Below, in pieces: positions 41,515-45,705 of a DNA stretch of 45,705 bases (position 1 is the stretch's first letter; each line of letters begins with the position of its first letter). Source of the DNA: Eubacteriales bacterium (GTDB taxonomy: Bacteria > Bacillota > Clostridia > UBA1381); the NCBI GenBank assembly GCA_018384175.1, contig JAHAZB010000043.1:1-45705 (forward strand), in the 5' to 3' direction. The position numbers and the translations under genes are program-made. The notes under the pieces were generated by a model. The model had not been told where the DNA came from. It did no database searches and saw only the letters and a list, made by a program, of their open reading frames with translations.

Positions 41515-42585
41515 ATGTTTGATAAACTTGAGGCTCTTGAAGAAAGACTTGCATTGGTTACAGAAAAGCTATCCGACCCTGAGGTTATAGCAGACCAGAA
41601 GGCTTTTCGTGATTTTTGTAAGGAAAATTCCGAGCTTACTCCCATTATTGAAAAATACCGTGAATACAAAAATGCAAAAAAGACCATCGCGGACGACAAA
41701 GAGATGTTAGCCGCAGGCGAGGACAAGGATTTGGAGGAGCTTATCCGCCTTGAGCTTCAAGAAGCTGAGGAAACTTTAGAAAAATGTGCAGAAGAACTTA
41801 AAGTCCTTCTTCTCCCCAAAGACCCTAACGACGACAAGAACGTAATCATCGAAATCAGAGGCGGCACAGGCGGCGATGAAGCAGCTCTTTTTGCAGCTGA
41901 TTTGATGCGTATGTATTCTATGTACGCAGAAGCTATGCGTTGGAAGATAGAAATATTAAACTCCAATCCCACCGATATCGGCGGCTACAAGGAAGTTTGT
42001 TTCTCAATCGAAGGTCAGGGCGCATATTCAAGATTTAAGTTCGAAAGCGGAGTTCACCGTGTTCAGAGAGTTCCCGAGACCGAATCAGGTGGCAGAATTC
42101 ATACATCTGCGGTAACGGTCGCAGTTTTGCCTGAGGTTGAAGAGGTCGAAGTCGAAATTAACCAGAACGATTTAAGAATTGATGTATTCCGTGCAGGCGG
42201 TCCCGGCGGTCAGTGCGTAAATACCACCGATTCCGCTGTAAGAATCACCCACCTGCCAACCGGAATTGTTGTTTCCTGTCAGGATGAGAAATCGCAGTTT
42301 AAGAACAAGGACAAGGCAATGAAAATCCTTCGTTCAAGAATATACGAGGTTATGGAAGCTGAACGTCATAAGGAGATTGCAGACGAGAGAAAATCTCAGG
42401 TCGGCTCAGGCGACAGAAGCGAAAGAATACGTACCTATAACTTCCCTCAGGGACGTGTAACCGACCACAGAATTAACCTCACTCTCTATAAGCTTGAGCA
42501 AATTCTAAACGGCTCTTTGGATGAGCTTATGGAGGCTTTAATCACTGCCGACCAGGCTGCAAAGCTTGCAAAAGCTGAAAATTAA
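41515..42585 (+). CDS. prfA: Peptide chain release factor 1
   Basis: The 356-aa factor has the GGQ motif ([18 protein letters not shown]) and the stop-codon reading tripeptide P-x-T, here PET in [15 protein letters not shown]. It terminates translation at UAA and UAG. ATG 41515 follows GAGGTG and gives the family length; a GTG nine bases earlier overlaps that site. prmC, often downstream of prfA, is not present here. Confidence 0.97.
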   Translation: MFDKLEALEERLALVTEKLSDPEVIADQKAFRDFCKENSELTPIIEKYREYKNAKKTIADDKEMLAAGEDKDLEELIRLELQEAEETLEKCAEELKVLLLPKDPNDDKNVIIEIRGGTGGDEAALFAADLMRMYSMYAEAMRWKIEILNSNPTDIGGYKEVCFSIEGQGAYSRFKFESGVHRVQRVPETESGGRIHTSAVTVAVLPEVEEVEVEINQNDLRIDVFRAGGPGGQCVNTTDSAVRITHLPTGIVVSCQDEKSQFKNKDKAMKILRSRIYEVMEAERHKEIADERKSQVGSGDRSERIRTYNFPQGRVTDHRINLTLYKLEQILNGSLDELMEALITADQAAKLAKAEN

Positions 42586-42617
42586 CAACAAAAAAAGCTG
42601 TGTGTAAACATTTTTTT

Positions 42618-42645
42618 CGGACAGTCGGGGACGCCTGTCCCTACA
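42618..42645 (-). repeat. REP-like hairpin repeat, copy B
   Basis: On the plus strand the copy reads GGACAG, a 10-nt loop, CTGTCC, then CTACA. Relative to the other copies, the arm bases have changed in pairs, so the stem is conserved. It is followed by a second inverted repeat CTACATATA/TATATGTAG (42641-42673). It lies upstream of the recombinase gene, inverted with respect to copy C. Confidence 0.8.
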
Positions 42646-42782
42646 TATACAGTAACTATTATATTATATGTAGTGATAGGTGTTCTACAATATCTCACAA
42701 CGAGATTTCATATAATAACATCATAAAATAGAATGTGTTGTTTTATATGCTATTACACGGATTTACAAACAGATAAGGCACA

Positions 42783-42818
42783 AATAGCTTGCACCAACGC
42801 AAGCTATTATTTTTTTTG
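42783..42818 (+). terminator. Terminator-like hairpin in front of the recombinase
   Basis: AATAGCTTGC pairs perfectly with GCAAGCTATT, followed by eight T. It ends any prfA read-through and lies 32 nt before the recombinase start. Confidence 0.85.
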
Positions 42819-42849
42819 GTAAAATAATACTGAAAGGAGGTCTTTCGGT

Positions 42850-43653
42850 ATGACAGAAAATTTTGAAAGACATTTAAGAACATCCGCATTTGCGGAAAAC
42901 ACAATTTCGGCGTACATTTATGCACTTAGGCAGTATTCTAATATGTACGGCGAAGTAACCTTAAAAAATCTCAGACAGTACAAGGTGTGGCTGATTGAAA
43001 ATTACAGTCCGAAAACGGTAAATCTAAGGCTTAGAGCAATTAACTGTTACTTAGACAGTATAGGAAAAGAAAATTGGAAATTACCTTTTATTCGTATTCA
43101 GCAAAAAGCCTTTCTTGAAAACGTGATAAGCGAGGCAGATTATGAGTATTTCAAAAATTGTCTAAAAAAAGATGGTGAAATGTACTGGTATTTTGTAATA
43201 CGTTTTCTTGCAGCAACAGGTGCAAGAATCAGTGAGCTTATAAAAATCAAGGTCGAACATATAAAAATAGGGCACCTCGACCTGTATTCCAAGGGCGGAA
43301 AGCTAAGACGTATATATTTCCCTAAATCTCTGCAGCAGGAAGCACTTGAATGGCTTGATGAAAACAGAATTGAAAGTGGTTTTTTCTTTCTTAACAGATA
43401 TGGTAACAGAATTTCCACGAGGGGGATTTCAGGTCAGTTAAAGAAGCTTGCTGACATCTATGGCATTGATACTGCGGTTGTTTATCCCCATTCCTTCCGA
43501 CATCGTTTTGCCAAAAGCTTTCTGGCACGTTCGGGGGATATTGCATTCCTTGCATACCTTATGGGACACGAGAGCATAGAAACAACTCGCATATACCTCA
43601 GAAAAACTGCAACAGAGCAAAGAGAAATTGTAGATAATCTTATAGATTGGTAA
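42850..43653 (+). CDS. Tyrosine recombinase (XerC/D-like integrase)
   Basis: The 267-aa enzyme has an N-terminal SAM-like core-binding domain (about 1-85) and a catalytic domain with all six active-site residues: Arg126 (GARISEL), Lys148 (YSKGGK), His214 and Arg217 (HSFRH), His240 (MGHES) and Tyr249 (RIYL). It should cut and rejoin DNA at paired sites. AAAGGAGG precedes the start. The gene stands alone between two inverted REP-like repeats, with no cargo genes or excisionase. It is too short to be a standard phage integrase and lies away from dif-like context. Confidence 0.92.
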   Translation: MTENFERHLRTSAFAENTISAYIYALRQYSNMYGEVTLKNLRQYKVWLIENYSPKTVNLRLRAINCYLDSIGKENWKLPFIRIQQKAFLENVISEADYEYFKNCLKKDGEMYWYFVIRFLAATGARISELIKIKVEHIKIGHLDLYSKGGKLRRIYFPKSLQQEALEWLDENRIESGFFFLNRYGNRISTRGISGQLKKLADIYGIDTAVVYPHSFRHRFAKSFLARSGDIAFLAYLMGHESIETTRIYLRKTATEQREIVDNLIDW

Positions 43654-43718
43654 TAAAAAAGTTCTGATTAGAAGCACCGTCTGCGGGCGTAAGAATAAGG
43701 TAGCAATTTTGTTATTCC

Positions 43719-43749
43719 AGAAATTACAACATAAAAGCAGTAATTTCCT
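43719..43749 (+). other. Inverted repeat downstream of the recombinase
   Basis: GAAATTAC and GTAATTTC form a perfect 8-bp inverted repeat with a 12-nt spacer. Without a clear T-run it is a doubtful terminator, and it may be a recombination-related site. Confidence 0.4.
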
Positions 43750-43814
43750 TCATAATAAAAAACGGTTCACCTGGGATGCCATACCCTACATTCTACCGTA
43801 TTAAATACAGTATA

Positions 43815-43842
43815 TGTAGGGGACGGCCTCCCGGACGTCCCG
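43815..43842 (+). repeat. REP-like hairpin repeat, copy C
   Basis: The copy reads TGTAG, then GGGACG, a 10-nt loop and CGTCCC on the plus strand, with perfect arms. The adjacent inner side carries CCCTACAT/ATGTAGGG, as in copy B. It sits 21 nt from the trpB stop and may serve as its terminator. Confidence 0.8.
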
Positions 43843-43862
43843 CAATAATCATTTATTACCTA

Positions 43863-45104
43863 TCATACCTCATAATCAAGCTTAAACTTTTCACCACAGC
43901 CATAGTTTTCGTAAACATAGTCGATATCCTTATCGCCTCTGCCAGAAAGACAGCCGAGGATTGAACCTGACTTATTCTCCTTTGCATAACGGATAGCATA
44001 TGCAACAGCGTGTGCACTTTCAATAGCCGGAATAATACCCTCGTATCTTGAAAGCAGGAAGAATGCCTCCATTGCCTCCTCATCGGAAACAGTTTCGTAC
44101 TGAACTCTGCCTACATCTCTTAAGTATGCATGCTCCGGACCAACTCCCGGATAATCAAGTCCGCTCGCAATTGAATATACAGGAAGCGGCTCGCCGTCTT
44201 TATCCTGAAGAACATAAGTATCAAAGCCGTGAATACGTCCCTTTGTACCAAACTTCATAGTAGCTGCATGGTCGCCCACCTTTTCACCTCTGCCAAGAGG
44301 CTCTATACCGTAAATCTTAACAGGGTCTGCCAAAAACGGTGTGAACATACCGAGTGAATTAGAACCACCACCAACGCAAGCACAAACAGCATCAGGCATA
44401 ATGCCCGTCATTTCAACAAACTGTTCTCTCGCCTCAATACCGATTACCGACTGGAAATCTCGCACCATTTTCGGGAACGGATGTGGTCCTAACGCAGAGC
44501 CGATACAGTAGATAGCATTGTCATATTCATTGAGATATGCCTCAAATGCCGCATCAACTGCCTCTTTCAAGGTCTTAAGTCCATGGGTTACAGGGATAAC
44601 GTTCGCACCAAGCATCTTCATTCTGACAACATTAGGATGCTGCTTTTCGATGTCAACCTCACCCATATAAACATCACATTCCATACCGAAATATGCCGCT
44701 GCAGTCGCAATAGCAACGCCATGCTGACCTGCACCTGTTTCGGCAATGAGCTTTTTCTTACCCATATATTTCGCCAAAAGTCCTTCGCCCATACAGTGAT
44801 TGAGCTTATGCGCACCTGTATGATTTAAGTCCTCTCGCTTTAAGTAAATCTGGCAGTTTCCGAAAATCTTGGAAAGTCTTTCACAATGATACACCGGTGT
44901 CGGTCTTCCCTGAAATTCCTTTCTTATTCTGCGAAGCTCGTTGATGAACTGTGCCGAATGGCAGATTGCCTCATAAGCATCGTCAGCCTCCTTAAAAGCA
45001 GGGATAAGCTTTTCCGGCAGATATGTACCGCCGAACTCACCAAAGTATCCGTCCTTGCTCGGAAACTCTTTTAAGTAGTTGTCAAAGTCCTTGTAGTTTT
45101 TCAT
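43863..45104 (-). CDS. trpB: Tryptophan synthase beta chain, stand-alone
   Basis: The 413-aa PLP enzyme has the lysine that binds PLP in [10 protein letters not shown], the phosphate-binding [12 protein letters not shown], and the TrpB1-type block [20 protein letters not shown]. It joins indole and L-serine to tryptophan. No trpA or other trp gene is adjacent, so it may use free indole taken up from outside or act with a distant trpA. GAGGAG precedes the start. A hairpin GCTTTTCC/GGAAAAGC (45132-45153) lies in its leader. Confidence 0.96.
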   Translation of the reverse strand: MKNYKDFDNYLKEFPSKDGYFGEFGGTYLPEKLIPAFKEADDAYEAICHSAQFINELRRIRKEFQGRPTPVYHCERLSKIFGNCQIYLKREDLNHTGAHKLNHCMGEGLLAKYMGKKKLIAETGAGQHGVAIATAAAYFGMECDVYMGEVDIEKQHPNVVRMKMLGANVIPVTHGLKTLKEAVDAAFEAYLNEYDNAIYCIGSALGPHPFPKMVRDFQSVIGIEAREQFVEMTGIMPDAVCACVGGGSNSLGMFTPFLADPVKIYGIEPLGRGEKVGDHAATMKFGTKGRIHGFDTYVLQDKDGEPLPVYSIASGLDYPGVGPEHAYLRDVGRVQYETVSDEEAMEAFFLLSRYEGIIPAIESAHAVAYAIRYAKENKSGSILGCLSGRGDKDIDYVYENYGCGEKFKLDYEV

Positions 45105-45350
45105 AGTCTATTCTCCTCTATTCTTTTATTTGCTTTTCCCTCTCAGGAAAAGCCTAATCTTTGTATATGATATCACATCCATTTCAAAATGTCCATATTT
45201 TTTCGCAAAAAATGCAATTCAAAGAAAATATAATTTTTTTGAAAATGTTGTGATACAATTGATGGGTGACAAATAAAAAGGAAAATGAACTCCAAATATG
45301 ATATAATGTTTAACGACCAAGAAAAACATTAGTCAAAGGAGTCATTTTCC

Positions 45351-45705
45351 ATGAATATTTTAACATCAAATGCTCACTTTCGTCAACGGGTAGTTAAAAA
45401 AAGTTACAAAATAGGTGTGACAGAAGCATCGAAATATTACAGAGTAAGTCGTCAGGCAATCTATGAATGGCGTGCAAAGTATGACGGCAAGAGCTGGAAA
45501 AGCTTGCTTGACAAAAGTCATAGACCGCACCATCATCCCAACGAGCATACTGCTGAAGAAAAACAAATGATACTAAGGCTTTACCCATATCATAAAGATG
45601 ATATGATAATGCTTTGGGATGCGTTAAGAAAAAAAGGATATACTCGCAGTTATACAAGCTTGGTAAGGGTTGTAAACAAGTGGATAAAGCCTGAAATCAA
45701 GCAAA
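45351..45705 (+). CDS. Transposase, N-terminal part (IS481/IS3-like), cut by the window end
   Basis: The open frame of 118 codons runs off the window. It starts MNILTSNAHFRQRVVKKSYK and continues with a helix-turn-helix (VTEASKYYRVSRQAIYEWRAKYDG) and the linker SLLDKSHRPHHHPNEHTAEE typical of IS481/IS3-like transposases, whose DDE domain would follow. AAAGGAG precedes the ATG. The left end of the element is not clear; it should lie within 45180-45340. Confidence 0.85.
   Translation, partial: MNILTSNAHFRQRVVKKSYKIGVTEASKYYRVSRQAIYEWRAKYDGKSWKSLLDKSHRPHHHPNEHTAEEKQMILRLYPYHKDDMIMLWDALRKKGYTRSYTSLVRVVNKWIKPEIKQ

Noticed and set aside
45105-45170. CTGAGA in the trpB leader, seen as a possible TPP riboswitch
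   Set aside because: The other conserved TPP elements are absent. The bases simply form the loop side of an 8-bp hairpin.
1-45705. CRISPR array
   Set aside because: No series of regularly spaced direct repeats was seen. The only tandem repeats are the three coding 30-bp units at 589-678.

Overview
The window looks like chromosomal DNA of a low-GC, endospore-forming member of the Clostridia. The grounds are AT-rich intergenic DNA with strong A/G-rich ribosome binding sites, four sporulation or germination loci (a SpoVM-like micro-gene, the dipicolinate synthase pair dpaA/dpaB, sleB, and small Cys-rich membrane proteins), separate secD and secF, GTP-type PEP carboxykinase, and a comEC-holA pair. 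I see no ribosomal operon, prophage or CRISPR array. Species cannot be named from sequence alone.

Layout. 1-4.5 kb: secreted stalk/C39-like peptidase, Nudix hydrolase, DUF6062-type protein, pckG. 4.6-6.8 kb: a DNA methyltransferase followed by an unrecognised protein, probably a restriction-modification pair. 6.9-8.7 kb: an unknown repeat-like protein and a self-cleaving XRE/S24 repressor. 8.7-13.5 kb: Cys-rich microprotein, MATE exporter, truncated Mn-catalase, FliB-like methylase, deoxyinosine glycosylase, RadC, an IS-end-like palindrome and a second Cys-rich microprotein. 13.6-22.1 kb: NlpC/P60 endopeptidase, CrtO-like acyltransferase, pseudouridine synthase, secD-secF, rnr and an RlmL-type methyltransferase. 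22.1-28.5 kb: HtrA, a 53-aa membrane protein with spoVM, sleB, two esterases, a 42-aa protein, and dpaA-dpaB behind a sigma-K-type promoter. 28.5-33.4 kb: hicA relic, comEC-holA, LacI regulator with an orphan operator-promoter, tRNA-Leu(CAG). 33.6-41.3 kb: two secreted proteins, then a long minus-strand set trmK-nif3-queF-[relics]-queC-queD-queE-folE-dtd that makes the preQ1 precursor of queuosine. 41.4-45.7 kb: prfA, a tyrosine recombinase flanked by inverted REP-like repeats, a stand-alone trpB, and the start of a transposase cut by the window edge.

How the genes work together. folE, queD, queE, queC and queF cover the route from GTP to preQ1. dpaA/dpaB make the dipicolinate stored in spores, spoVM marks the forespore surface for coat assembly, and sleB degrades the cortex at germination.

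The most striking theme is gene loss that leaves control elements or gene ends behind. Examples are a perfect 41-bp LacI-type double operator driving only a 13-codon ORF, a palindromic hicA promoter with about 12 hicA codons, a larA reduced to its two ends, an ECF S-component remnant inside the que operon, and a headless Mn-catalase. A three-copy family of REP-like hairpins, two of them flanking the recombinase, is the best candidate for something not yet described. Very small genes (22, 34, 42, 46 and 53 aa) are also present and would usually be missed. All names rest on reading the sequence; no database search was run.
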